The notes below the pieces were generated by a model, which was not told where the DNA came from, did no database searches, and worked only from the letters and a program-made list of their open reading frames with translations. The translations under genes were made by a program, and so were the position numbers. From contig CAJGCA010000002.1 of the NCBI GenBank assembly GCA_904501705.1, positions 8,406 through 72,405 of the forward strand: DNA of 64,000 nt, given 5' to 3'. Source of the DNA: Clostridiaceae bacterium (lineage in GTDB: Bacteria > Bacillota > Clostridia > Oscillospirales > Acutalibacteraceae). This document shows positions 20,579 to 28,904 of the stretch, one piece after another. The first letter of the stretch is position 1. Each line of letters starts with the position of its first letter.

Positions 20579-20964
20579 TCCTTATCTCCTCCTGTCAGAT
20601 CGGCAATCCAGTCCGCCATACGCAGGACCTGGGCTTCCGTCATGTTTTTGGTAGCAGAAAGGAGCGCCCTGCGCCCCGGCTGGTTGCGAAGCGCCTCCAG
20701 TGCGGCTTCAAGACCGTCTTCCACAGGCGAAACTTCCGCGACTTCGCTCTGCCTGTCTTTGCTGCTTTCGCTCTTTTCGTAACCAAGGAGTTCCCCAACA
20801 GTCACGCCAAAATGGTCCGCCAGTTTCGCCATCGTCGTTCCCCTTGGAATTGCTCCGTTGGCCCACCTTGAGGCCGCAGACTTATCCACACCTACGATCC
20901 TCGTTACAGCCGTAGGCGTTTCCCCCCTTTCGTTGCACAGCCGAATAAATTCATCATAAAACAC
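20575..20964 (-). CDS. CI-like XRE-family repressor
   Basis: A 129-residue protein with an N-terminal helix-turn-helix (TAVTRIVGVDKSAASRWANG) typical of XRE repressors, then a linker and a helical C-terminal part (EALRNQPGRRALLSATKNMT). There is no LexA-type peptidase domain, so removal may depend on the neighbouring HExxH protein. It is transcribed away from the Cro-like gene and probably maintains lysogeny. Confidence 0.8.
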   Translation of the reverse strand: MFYDEFIRLCNERGETPTAVTRIVGVDKSAASRWANGAIPRGTTMAKLADHFGVTVGELLGYEKSESSKDRQSEVAEVSPVEDGLEAALEALRNQPGRRALLSATKNMTEAQVLRMADWIADLTGGDKD

Positions 20965-21229
20965 AAAATTACCCCCTTCTTTTTATGCACAACGCCAAAG
21001 TTGATTTTTATGCATCTAAAGGGTTGACTTTGTCGCACCGTTGTGTTAGATTTTACCCGTGAGTTGCGAAAGGCGCAACAAAAACCAAAGCCCCGGCAGA
21101 TGCTGCCCGTGCGTTGCGAATATGATTTGTCTGGCGACATCATAATAACACATACGGGTGATATTTGCAACAGCAAGATGTGGGGCGAACGCAACTGTGA
21201 CACACAAAATAGAGGAAAGGAGGGAGGAT
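20965..21229. promoter_or_regulatory. lysis-lysogeny control region
   Basis: The divergent spacer between the CI-like and Cro-like genes. It contains TTTTTATGCA direct repeats at 20980 and 21005 (25 bp apart) and GTTGC...GCAAC at 21063-21079, with further GTTGCG or CGCAAC words at about 21112 and 21192. These are likely operator sites for the repressor and Cro. Confidence 0.6.
21024..21052 (+). promoter_or_regulatory. rightward early promoter
   Basis: TTGACT, a 17-bp spacer and TAGATT. It lies between the two operator-like repeat groups and points to the Cro-like gene and the early operon. Confidence 0.65.
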
Positions 21230-21433
21230 ATGCCGCCCAACGATTTTAAGAAAGCGGTAAAGCACCGCCTCGTTGACCTTGAGAAGTCTCAGGCGTGGCT
21301 ATGCGGAGAGGTAACGGCGAGAACCGGACGGTACTGCGACAACGCCACGATCCGCCGGGTGCTGAATGGCACTACCAAGCGAACGCCGATTATAGCGGCC
21401 ATCCGGGAAATCCTCGATCTCCCCGGAGAGTAA
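21230..21433 (+). CDS. Cro-like small DNA-binding protein
   Basis: A 67-residue basic protein starting at ATG 21230 after GGAGGGAGGA. Its middle (SQAWLCGEVTARTG through CDNATIRRVLNG) looks like a helix-turn-helix. It is the first gene of the rightward early operon, opposite the CI-like gene, the expected Cro position. Confidence 0.65.
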   Translation: MPPNDFKKAVKHRLVDLEKSQAWLCGEVTARTGRYCDNATIRRVLNGTTKRTPIIAAIREILDLPGE

Positions 21434-21472
21434 CAAAATGTGAGTCCGATAGGGCGGACTTGGAAAGGAAAC

Positions 21473-21508
21473 TGTCGGATTGACAGAAAGGAAAATGTCG
21501 GAATGACA
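21473..21508 (+). repeat. TGTCGGAWTGACA direct repeat
   Basis: Two 13-bp copies at 21473-21485 and 21496-21508. The second overlaps the ATG of the ParB-like gene, so binding would block translation or transcription. A GAGTCC...GGACTT-type hairpin lies just upstream at about 21443-21461. Confidence 0.5.
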
Positions 21509-22486
21509 AACATCATCGTAGACCCGGAGTTCGCCAACAAAATCCCACCGCTTACGGACGACGAGTTCCGCCAGCTTGAAGAAAACATCGTGGCCGACGG
21601 CGAGGTGTACGAGCCTATCGTCACATGGAACGGTGTGATCGTGGACGGGCACAACCGATGGAAAATCATCCAGAAGCACCCGGGAATCCCCTACAAGATC
21701 CGCGAAATGCAATTTGCCGACCGGTGGGAAGCGTTTGAGTGGATGTACCGCAAACAGCTCGGACGCCGCAATCTGACCGACGAGCAGAAAGCCTACATGA
21801 TCGGCAAGATGTATGAGGCGAGGAAGAAGAGCGTTGGCGCACAAGAGGGTCACACGGGCAGAAATCAGCACACATCCGCTAATATGGACAAAATGTCCGA
21901 ATTAGCAACTCGACGTGAAATCAAAGACGGCACATCCGGTGAAATCGGCAAGGAGTTCGGCATTGACGGGAAGACCGTTCGACGGGCCGAGAAGTTCGCC
22001 CAGGGCGTTGACAAAATCCGCGAGGTAGACCAAGCCGCCGCCGATAAAGTTCTGGCCGGTAAAGCCAATGTCACGAAGACTGCGGTGCAGGCGCTTTCAA
22101 AAGCAGAGCCGGAAGCGGTCAAAGCGGCTACTGAAAAAATTAAGGCCGGTGAAACCATAAATGCCGAAAACCTCCGCAACCCCAACCGGGTCACGTTCCC
22201 CTCCGGGAATAAGGACTGGAAGACCAAGCCCACCGCCGAAGAAGAACAAATCGCCAAGAGGGATGAGCGTGTCACGAATCGTCACGCCGAGGTTGAGTAC
22301 ACCGTGGAAGATTTGGTGGAGGAACTAACAATCATCCAGAACGATTTCTTTCAAAAATACCTTCTGGCGCTGGACATTCACCGTGACGTGGCACTGGACA
22401 CCGCTAAAGGGCGGCGTGAAGTCCTCGGCTGCATCAAAGAGTTTGAGAAAAAATTCAATACTGAAGTAAAGGAGATATTCAAATGA
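21503..22486 (+). CDS. ParB/Srx-type nuclease-domain protein
   Basis: A 327-residue protein starting at ATG 21503. The N-terminal third carries a ParB-like fold with GVIVDGHNRW and an adjacent helical domain (EFGIDGKTVRRAEKFAQG), followed by long Ala/Lys/Glu helices. Phage ParB-like proteins act in DNA processing or partition; the exact role is unclear. It overlaps the next ParB-like gene by four bases. Confidence 0.7.
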   Translation: MTNIIVDPEFANKIPPLTDDEFRQLEENIVADGEVYEPIVTWNGVIVDGHNRWKIIQKHPGIPYKIREMQFADRWEAFEWMYRKQLGRRNLTDEQKAYMIGKMYEARKKSVGAQEGHTGRNQHTSANMDKMSELATRREIKDGTSGEIGKEFGIDGKTVRRAEKFAQGVDKIREVDQAAADKVLAGKANVTKTAVQALSKAEPEAVKAATEKIKAGETINAENLRNPNRVTFPSGNKDWKTKPTAEEEQIAKRDERVTNRHAEVEYTVEDLVEELTIIQNDFFQKYLLALDIHRDVALDTAKGRREVLGCIKEFEKKFNTEVKEIFK

Positions 22487-23253
22487 GTACACCGTTCCGC
22501 AGCGAGTACAAGAAGGTCAACACCAAGTTTCTCTTCGTAGATGACCTCTATCAGAGAAAAATCGACACCCGCCGGGTCAACAAAATCGTGAAGGAGTTCG
22601 ACCAGAACTTGGTCAACCCCATCAAGGTCAGCTATCGCAACGGAAAATACTGGGTCATCGACGGACACCACACCATGATGGCGCTTATCGCCAAGAACGG
22701 CGGCAATGACCTTCTGGTGGACTGCAAGGTGTTCTACGGGATGACGTGGCTCGACGAAGTGAACTACTTCCTTGCCCAGAACGGGAACCTTGCCCGTAAC
22801 GTGAACATCAACGACAAGCTCCGCGCCATGAAGAACGCCGGGGACCCCGACGTGTCCAACATGGTCAAGCTGGCCGAGAAGTGCGGGTTCAAAATCGACT
22901 TCACCGGGGCCAAGGGGCCGAACAAAATCGTTGCCCTGTCCACGCTCACCAAAGTCTATGCCGGGATGGAGCCGAACGAGTACGTGGACTACCTGACTCT
23001 GCTGAAGAATACGTGGAACGGTGCGCCGGACAGCCTCTCCCGCGAAATCTTGCAGGGGTTCTACATCTTCTACAAGAGCTACCATGGCATTTTCAATCCC
23101 AAGAGCTTCGTCACCCGGCTGAAAAAGGTAGCCCCCTACGACATCATCCGTGACGGTCGCTCGTCCCTCTCTCCCGGAGCCACCAAGTATGCCCGCCAAA
23201 TCCTCGGACGCTACAACTACAACGCCCGGGACAGGCTCCCTGACCTCCTGTGA
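22483..23253 (+). CDS. second ParB-like domain protein (DUF6551-type)
   Basis: A 256-residue protein with WVIDGHHTMMA, a ParB-like motif, and a following helical domain rich in Asn and Lys. The fold pattern matches the DUF6551/ParB family common in phage early regions. It is probably paired with the upstream ParB-like protein. Function unknown. Confidence 0.65.
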   Translation: MSTPFRSEYKKVNTKFLFVDDLYQRKIDTRRVNKIVKEFDQNLVNPIKVSYRNGKYWVIDGHHTMMALIAKNGGNDLLVDCKVFYGMTWLDEVNYFLAQNGNLARNVNINDKLRAMKNAGDPDVSNMVKLAEKCGFKIDFTGAKGPNKIVALSTLTKVYAGMEPNEYVDYLTLLKNTWNGAPDSLSREILQGFYIFYKSYHGIFNPKSFVTRLKKVAPYDIIRDGRSSLSPGATKYARQILGRYNYNARDRLPDLL

Positions 23254-23263
23254 TCCGCTGGTC

Positions 23264-23506
23264 ATGCCGAAACTCAGAAGCTACGATCCTCTCGTCGAAA
23301 CGAGGAAACAGGATCTGCGAAGCCGATACGGCGGGTTCATGACCCTGACGGATGTGACCAGGGAGCTTGGGTTCAAGAGCCGAGCCACGGCAAGGAAAGC
23401 CGTGGCGTCGCTCCCAACCTACTCCCCGGCGGGTGCAAAATTATATGACGTGGCGGACATCGCCGCGTTGATTGAGGGGAGCCGAAAATGCGGTACGCCT
23501 TGCTGA
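23264..23506 (+). CDS. small helix-turn-helix protein, 80 aa
   Basis: Starts at ATG 23264. Residues about 25-60 (MTLTDVTRELGFKSRATARKA) look like a winged helix-turn-helix as in excisionases or small DNA-binding factors. The family is uncertain. An excisionase role is possible, although it lies 3 kb from the integrase. Confidence 0.55.
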   Translation: MPKLRSYDPLVETRKQDLRSRYGGFMTLTDVTRELGFKSRATARKAVASLPTYSPAGAKLYDVADIAALIEGSRKCGTPC

Positions 23507-23856
23507 TTTCCGCCACAGAGGCGAAAAGGCCGTGGGACAGCGCTGATTCTACCGTCTTGGATTTGCGGACTTTGCGTAAATCGCTGACTTATGATGACCA
23601 ACGCCAAATCGAACTGTGCCTACGATGTCCACTGCCGGAGTGTACCGACTGCGTCAATGCTTGGCGGAATGCTTTTGGCAACGTCCGCCGCAAAGCAAAA
23701 GCAAAAAAGAGCAGGAGCAAACCAGAATGCTTGAATACGAAATCCATCACACGAGGGAGGACTGGCTGTCAAGTCGGAAATCCCACCTCGGAGCGTCAGA
23801 AGCTGGAGCAGTTCTCGGTGTGGGATTTATTTCCCGCATCGACCTCTGGCAAATAA
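23488..23856 (+). CDS. small Cys-rich protein overlapping the exonuclease
   Basis: A 122-residue frame from ATG 23488. It overlaps the preceding gene by 19 bases and the exonuclease gene by about 130 bases in a different frame. Residues 43-57 (CLRCPLPECTDC) form a clear zinc-binding cluster, followed by a basic stretch. The last 40 residues, inside the exonuclease gene, may be fortuitous. It could be a short Zn protein ending there or a true dual-coding stretch. Confidence 0.5.
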   Translation: MRYALLISATEAKRPWDSADSTVLDLRTLRKSLTYDDQRQIELCLRCPLPECTDCVNAWRNAFGNVRRKAKAKKSRSKPECLNTKSITRGRTGCQVGNPTSERQKLEQFSVWDLFPASTSGK

Positions 23857-24365
23857 AGACCGGGCGAAAAGCGCCCAAGGATCTGTCCGCCAACGAGGCC
23901 GTGGTATACGGCAACCGGGCGGAGGAACCGCTCCGGCAGCTTTTCATGGCAAAGCACCCGGAACTGACGCTGAACTACCGCCCATACGATTATCTGTACC
24001 AGACGGAAAGACCTTGGCTTCGCGCTACTCTGGATGGCGAACTGACGGAAACAACTACCGGGGAGCGCGGGATTCTGGAAATCAAAACCACATCCTGCCA
24101 GAGCCGAGCCGACTGGGCCAAATGGCGAAACCGAGTGCCGGACGGATATCTGTGTCAGTTATCCCATCAGTTCCTTGCGACCGGGTTCAGCTTCGCCTAC
24201 CTGTTTGCCGAACTTATTGGTCCTGACGGCGGTTCGTCTATCCGTGAGTATTTATTCCTGCGGGAAGATATGCAGGGAAACATGGAATACCTACTGCAAG
24301 AGGAGGAAAAGTTTTGGCGATGCGTTGAAGAGGACAAAGTGCCTCCCGTTCCGCTGAGACTATGA
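23727..24365 (+). CDS. YqaJ-type recombination exonuclease
   Basis: A 212-residue member of the lambda-exonuclease superfamily. It shows REDWLSSRKSHLGASEAGAVLG at the N-terminus, a DGEL segment and the catalytic EIKTTS with Asp/Glu/Lys residues of the PD-(D/E)xK fold. It would resect 5' ends to feed the Bet annealing protein downstream. ATG 23727 is taken as start (weak GGAG); a longer frame upstream overlaps the Cys-rich gene. Confidence 0.8.
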   Translation: MLEYEIHHTREDWLSSRKSHLGASEAGAVLGVGFISRIDLWQIKTGRKAPKDLSANEAVVYGNRAEEPLRQLFMAKHPELTLNYRPYDYLYQTERPWLRATLDGELTETTTGERGILEIKTTSCQSRADWAKWRNRVPDGYLCQLSHQFLATGFSFAYLFAELIGPDGGSSIREYLFLREDMQGNMEYLLQEEEKFWRCVEEDKVPPVPLRL

Positions 24366-24376
24366 AAGGGAATCCA

Positions 24377-24562
24377 ATGGAAGAAGCGAAAACATCAGCG
24401 GCCAACATCTACGCCGAGGACGGATGCCGGTTTATCCCCGAGGCCGTACTGTGTATCCAAAACATAAGGACGCGCAACTGTGCCGAATGCGGATGGAACC
24501 CGAAAGTGGATAAGACACGAAAAGAAAAAATCAGAAAGGGAATCAATGACAATGTACGTTGA
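24377..24562 (+). CDS. small CGWNP zinc-ribbon protein
   Basis: A 61-residue protein; an ATG 15 bases earlier (24362) overlaps the upstream stop and is possible. It has C...C...CAECGWNPKV followed by a Lys/Arg-rich helix. The same CxxCGWNPxV motif recurs in the 29360-29587 product, so these form a small zinc-binding family in this phage. Function unknown. Confidence 0.6.
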   Translation: MEEAKTSAANIYAEDGCRFIPEAVLCIQNIRTRNCAECGWNPKVDKTRKEKIRKGINDNVR

Positions 24563-24824
24563 AGTCCAGTACAAGCGCAAAGGCGGCGAGTATAGCGGCC
24601 CGGTATACACCTACGCTTGCACTATCCCGGTAAAGGTCGGAGAGATCGTTCTGGCACCGACAGCCAGAGGGGACACCCCGGCAAAGGTGGTAAGCGTCAG
24701 CATCCCGTATGAAGAGATCAATCCCAAGTACAGGGACAGCCTCCGCACCATCACCCGCAAGGAAGAGCCGATTCTCGTGACGCCGGAAGAGGAAGAGGGC
24801 TTTCCTCTTTTTGAGGAGGCGTGA
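24546..24824 (+). CDS. hypothetical protein, 92 aa
   Basis: Starts at ATG 24546. It is beta-rich with a KYRDSLRTI segment and an acidic tail (EEEEGFPLF). The C-terminus recalls SSB-type tails, but no OB-fold is visible. It lies between the exonuclease and DUF1351 genes, so a role in recombination is possible. Confidence 0.6.
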   Translation: MTMYVEVQYKRKGGEYSGPVYTYACTIPVKVGEIVLAPTARGDTPAKVVSVSIPYEEINPKYRDSLRTITRKEEPILVTPEEEEGFPLFEEA

Positions 24825-24826
24825 TT

Positions 24827-25696
24827 ATGGAATTTGAGATTATTACCGACCTCACTCCGGTCACGCAGACCAAGATCGAGACGAACTTTGAGGCTATCAA
24901 GGCCGTCCTGGAAGAACGACTCGCCCCCTACGCCACTATGGTCGTCAGCCCGGATGCCATCTCTGCCGCGAAAAAGGACAGATCTGATATTCGTAAAGTT
25001 GCGGACGGCATCGACTCTCTACGCAAGGCGGTCAAAAAGCAGTGGCTCAAACCATACGAAGAGTTTGAGGCAAAGTGCAAAGAACTGACCGGCATCGCCA
25101 CAAGTGCCGCCTCCAACATCGACAGACAAATCAAGGCGATGGAGAGCGAGGTCAAGGAACAGAAGCGGCAAGAACTGGAGACGTTCTTCACTGCGAACTC
25201 GGCGGATATTTCCGATTACATCTCATTCGACGAGGTGTTCAATCTTCGGATGCTGAACTCCACCTACGCACAGAAGGATGCGGAGGAAAACATCCTCTGG
25301 CAGCTTGAGCAAGCACGGAACGACCTCACCGCCATCCGAGGTCTGGAAAGCCCCTACGAGACCGCCATGCTCTCTGAGTATGCCAAGAGCCACAATCTCG
25401 GTAAGGCTCTGGCAGAGGGGAAGCGCCTGGAAGCCATCCAGAAAGCCGAGGAGGAGCGCAAGGCCAGAGAGGCTACAGATACCTTCGCCGAGGAAGAAAT
25501 TCCACGGGAGGAAGCTACAGAGACTCAGATGCCCGTTCAGCAGTCTCCCGTCCAGTTCATCCGGCCGGCGGACGCGCCGGAGCCGCAAAAGCCAAATTTG
25601 TACACCTTGCGCTTTGAAGTGACTGGCACCGTTGAAGCGTTCAATGCTCTCAAACGATGCATGGTCACCAACAACATGAAATTCAAAAAGATTTAA
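24827..25696 (+). CDS. DUF1351-type recombination accessory protein
   Basis: A 289-residue, mostly helical protein with an N-terminal helical region (EVKEQKRQELETFF) and a C-terminal beta part (LYTLRFEVTGTVEAFNALK). The layout, and the position before Bet and SSB, match DUF1351, a common partner of phage annealing systems. Function uncertain. The ATG at 24827 is preferred to the overlapping GTG at 24821. Confidence 0.65.
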   Translation: MEFEIITDLTPVTQTKIETNFEAIKAVLEERLAPYATMVVSPDAISAAKKDRSDIRKVADGIDSLRKAVKKQWLKPYEEFEAKCKELTGIATSAASNIDRQIKAMESEVKEQKRQELETFFTANSADISDYISFDEVFNLRMLNSTYAQKDAEENILWQLEQARNDLTAIRGLESPYETAMLSEYAKSHNLGKALAEGKRLEAIQKAEEERKAREATDTFAEEEIPREEATETQMPVQQSPVQFIRPADAPEPQKPNLYTLRFEVTGTVEAFNALKRCMVTNNMKFKKI

Positions 25697-25707
25697 GGAG
25701 GATAAAA

Positions 25708-26475
25708 ATGAAAGCAGCTTCTACCACGGCGGGACGCACCGCCACTAAGCAGACTCTCGCTCCCCGCCCCAAGACCGAGGTTGACCAGAAGGTTTCGTAC
25801 ACCGACCTCGCTGGGAACAACGTGAACCTCTCCATGGGGCTTATCAAAGACTACCTCTGCCCGGGGCAGAATGTCAGCGATGCCGAGGCGTATATGTTCC
25901 TGTCCCTGTGCCAGTACCAGCGGCTGAACCCGTTCGTCCGGGAAGCGTACTGCGTCAAATACGGTTCCAATCCCGCAACGATGATCGTTGGCAAGGAAAC
26001 CTACACCAAGCGGGCCGCCGCCCACCCCAAGTTCCGTGGAATGAAAGCCGGTGTCGTGGTTCTGAAGCCGGACGGCAGCATTGAGAATCGTGTCGGCGAA
26101 CTGGTGCTCCCCAACGAGGAGCTGGTCGGCGGGTGGGCCGACGTGTTCGTTGAAGGTTACGTGGAGCCTGTCAGCGCCGTCGTAAGCCTCGGAGAGCGGA
26201 TGCAGAAGAAGGACGGCAAGCCTATTTCCAAGTGGGCATCCTCTCCCGGACTCATGATTCGCAAGTGCGCCCTGGTCGCCGCCCTCCGCGAAGCTTTCCC
26301 CGACATCCTCGGTGGTATGTACACTGCGGAAGAGATGGGAATGGAGGAACAGGACATTACCGCCGCGCCTATTCCGCAGCCGGAGCCGCAGGACGTAGCT
26401 TATACCGACATGGAGACCGGAGAGGTTTACGCCCCCGACACTCTGGAAGCCTCTTTCTTTGACAAGGAGGAGTAA
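25708..26475 (+). CDS. bet: Bet-type single-strand annealing recombinase
   Basis: A 255-residue protein starting at ATG 25708 behind AAGGAGG. The core FLSLCQYQRLNPFVREAYC, MIVGKETYTKRAAAHPKF and WASSPGLMIRKCALVAAL are signatures of the Bet/RecT family. It would anneal complementary single strands during recombination, using ends resected by the YqaJ enzyme. SSB follows directly. The C-terminal 40 residues are variable and acidic, as in the family. Confidence 0.88.
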   Translation: MKAASTTAGRTATKQTLAPRPKTEVDQKVSYTDLAGNNVNLSMGLIKDYLCPGQNVSDAEAYMFLSLCQYQRLNPFVREAYCVKYGSNPATMIVGKETYTKRAAAHPKFRGMKAGVVVLKPDGSIENRVGELVLPNEELVGGWADVFVEGYVEPVSAVVSLGERMQKKDGKPISKWASSPGLMIRKCALVAALREAFPDILGGMYTAEEMGMEEQDITAAPIPQPEPQDVAYTDMETGEVYAPDTLEASFFDKEE

Positions 26476-26477
26476 CA

Positions 26478-26900
26478 ATGACTCCTATCGCCAAAGGAAA
26501 GTCCATCGTCATGTGGGGGACCTGCACATCAGGCCCCCACGTCAGAACCTTCGACAGCGGCAAGATAAAGACCGTGTTCTCTCTGCGGTACAACCAGACG
26601 AAGAACGATGACGGGGAGAAGATTTCCGAGTACATCGACATCGAATCCTGGGGCAACTTAGCCAGGTACGCCGCCTGTGTGGAAAAGGGCGATGACATCT
26701 TGGTAGCCGGGGAGTACGCCAAGGACAACTACCGCTCTGAGAAGAAGGGCGAAGATATCTACGTTGTCAAGGCGTCCATCATTCTGGCACAGCCCGTGGC
26801 TGACGAGATCCCGGACGCCGAGGATGAGTCGAAACCAGCAGGCACCCCGATGGGAGCGTTCACAGAGGAAGATGTGGACGACGGTGAACTTCCGTTCTGA
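26478..26900 (+). CDS. ssb: single-stranded DNA-binding protein
   Basis: A 140-residue SSB with an OB-fold pattern and the acidic C-terminal tip DDGELPF that recruits partner proteins. It lies three bases after Bet. It would coat single-stranded DNA during replication and recombination. Confidence 0.85.
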   Translation: MTPIAKGKSIVMWGTCTSGPHVRTFDSGKIKTVFSLRYNQTKNDDGEKISEYIDIESWGNLARYAACVEKGDDILVAGEYAKDNYRSEKKGEDIYVVKASIILAQPVADEIPDAEDESKPAGTPMGAFTEEDVDDGELPF

Positions 26901-26930
26901 TACCGACAAAAAGAATAACGAGGTCTTTTT

Positions 26931-27632
26931 ATGCCGAACAGGATCATAAAAGAAAGCACCTTCACAAGCGACAAAATATCATTGCTTTCTGATTTCGAGT
27001 TTCGGCTTTGGGTTGGATTGATTACGCAAGCGGATGATGCGGGGCGCGGTGATGCCCGCCCCGCCATCATAAAAGGGCGGGTATTCCCACTCAGGGAAAG
27101 AGTTACCATCAAAGACATTGATAGCGCACTTCACGCTTTGGCGGCTGGTGGCTGCATTACCCTCTACACTGTAGGCGGGAAATCCTACTATCAGTTCCCA
27201 AGTTGGGCTGCGCATCAACGTGTAAGAGATGCCAAACCTAAGTACCCTGCCCCGGAGGACGGAGAGGTTTTGCCATTCTGCGGCGAGTCGCGGCGAGTCG
27301 CGGCGAGTTGCGGCGAGACGCGGCCTAAATCCAATCCAATCCAATCCGAATCCGAATCCAATAATAAAGGCGCTGAACGCGCCGATAGATCGCCGTTGGA
27401 AACCGCACTTGACGATTTTGCAAAGGCGAGAAAAGCAATGCGAAAGCCGCTGACGGATAAGGCCAGAGAACTTACTATCCGTGAGCTGGAAAAGCTGGCA
27501 CCGGGGAATGAGGCTATGCAAGTGGCGATTGTAAATCAAAGCATTCAGAGAGGCTGGCAAGGTGTTTTCCCGCTGAAGAACGAGGCAGGAAATGCACCAG
27601 ACTATGAGAGCATGGAGGAATTGCCGTGTTAG
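26931..27632 (+). CDS. replisome organizer (phage initiator)
   Basis: A 233-residue protein whose first 110 residues (winged-helix with DFEFRLWVGLITQADD) match the N-terminal domain of phage replisome organizers, followed by a low-complexity linker and a helical C-terminal part (AREL...PGNEAMQVAIVN). It would bind the origin and load the helicase with the next gene. The linker DNA contains iteron-like repeats. Confidence 0.75.
   Translation: MPNRIIKESTFTSDKISLLSDFEFRLWVGLITQADDAGRGDARPAIIKGRVFPLRERVTIKDIDSALHALAAGGCITLYTVGGKSYYQFPSWAAHQRVRDAKPKYPAPEDGEVLPFCGESRRVAASCGETRPKSNPIQSESESNNKGAERADRSPLETALDDFAKARKAMRKPLTDKARELTIRELEKLAPGNEAMQVAIVNQSIQRGWQGVFPLKNEAGNAPDYESMEELPC
27281..27367. repeat. 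putative origin repeats inside the initiator gene
   Basis: Four 10-bp repeats CGGCGAGTCG-type at 27281-27320, followed by a short run of AATCC repeats and an AT-rich stretch ending in AATAATAAA. Iterons next to an AT-rich segment inside the initiator gene are the lambda-type origin layout. Confidence 0.5.
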
Positions 27633-28432
27633 GGATGGAAGACGCTGTGGCGAGGCTGGCGGAGGAAAGCCGCAAAAACATCGTCGTAAATCCTGCGGAC
27701 TACACCCGTGGAGGGCTGTTGTTCTGTGGGGTTTGCGGTGAGCCGAAGGAAACCGTGGTGGAAGTTGGCGGCAAATCAATCGTTGCGCGGTGCCTTTGCC
27801 GTTGCGGAATGGACGCCAGAGAACAAGCCAGAGCGGACGAACTGCGTAAGTTGCAGGACGAAGCGAAGAAGGACTGGCTGCGGGGTTTTGAGAGTTTCAC
27901 GTTCTCCGCAGACAACGGGCAGAACCCTACAATGGCGTTTGCCCGAAAATATGTTGACAGATGGGACGCGATTCTTGCCGAGCGGCTGTCGTTTACACTC
28001 TCTGGCGGCGTTGGCTGCGGGAAGACTTATGCGGCGGCGGCAATCGCAAACGCAATTCTGGACAAGGGGTACAGGGCTTGGATGGTTACGGCACCGGCTC
28101 TGGTTGAGAGAATGGGCTGGGAAGAATACGACAGTACGATGAACCGCCTGAAGGTGTTTGAGCTTGTGGTGATTGATGACCTTGGAGCAGAGCGAGGCAC
28201 AGATTTCGCAAAGCAGAAAATCTTTGAGGCCATTGACGCGAGGAAGAACGCCGGACTGCCGACTATCGTAACGACGAACCTTGACATGGAGCGGGATGAC
28301 CCAGATCTGGGGTATCAGCGGATCTTGAGCAGACTTAAAGGGTTCGCGCCGCAATTCCGATGCCGTGGTGAAGATCTCCGGGCGAACGAGGGCAAAGCCA
28401 AACGAAGCCTTTTCAGGGAGATGATGTCTTGA
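27626..28432 (+). CDS. DnaC-type AAA+ helicase loader
   Basis: A 268-residue protein starting at GTG 27626, seven bases after GGAGG and overlapping the initiator stop. It has an N-terminal zinc cluster (CGVCGEP, then ARCLCRC), Walker A GGVGCGKT at about residues 127-134 and Walker B VVIDDLG at about 188. This is the DnaC/DnaI loader layout. It would deliver the host replicative helicase to the phage origin. Confidence 0.85.
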   Translation: MLGMEDAVARLAEESRKNIVVNPADYTRGGLLFCGVCGEPKETVVEVGGKSIVARCLCRCGMDAREQARADELRKLQDEAKKDWLRGFESFTFSADNGQNPTMAFARKYVDRWDAILAERLSFTLSGGVGCGKTYAAAAIANAILDKGYRAWMVTAPALVERMGWEEYDSTMNRLKVFELVVIDDLGAERGTDFAKQKIFEAIDARKNAGLPTIVTTNLDMERDDPDLGYQRILSRLKGFAPQFRCRGEDLRANEGKAKRSLFREMMS

Positions 28433-28457
28433 AACTTATTTCGGGAGGGACGGACGC

Positions 28458-28904
28458 ATGACAGTATCTTTCACCATCCCCGGCAAGCCGGAGGGCAAGG
28501 GACGCCCCCGGTTTTCCACGCGGGGGAAGTACGTCCAGACCTACACCCCGGGCAAGACCGCCGCCTACGAGGAACTGGTACAACTTATGTGGCGGCAGGC
28601 ACGAAGCGCCAAGCTCACCGGGAACATCTGGGCGTTCATCTCCGCCATTTTTCCGATCCCCAAGCGCACCACCAAGGCACAGCGGGCGGAGATGGAAACC
28701 GGAACGGTCCAATACCCGCATAAGCCGGATGCGGACAATATCGCCAAAATTATCCTGGATGCGCTCAACGGGATTGCTTACGATGACGATGGACAGGTGA
28801 CCGAACTCCGGGTATCCAAGTATTACGGCCCCGTCCCCCGAGTCAACGTGACCCTGGTGGAGGCCGATAAAGCAAAGGAGACGGTAGAGCAGCATGGCAC
28901 ATAG
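28458..28904 (+). CDS. rusA: RusA-type Holliday junction resolvase
   Basis: A 148-residue protein with the RusA core KPDADNIAKIILDALNG followed by an acidic AYDDDGQV segment holding metal ligands. The N-terminal GKPEGKGRPRF loop also fits the family. It would resolve recombination intermediates made by the Bet pathway. Confidence 0.85.
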   Translation: MTVSFTIPGKPEGKGRPRFSTRGKYVQTYTPGKTAAYEELVQLMWRQARSAKLTGNIWAFISAIFPIPKRTTKAQRAEMETGTVQYPHKPDADNIAKIILDALNGIAYDDDGQVTELRVSKYYGPVPRVNVTLVEADKAKETVEQHGT

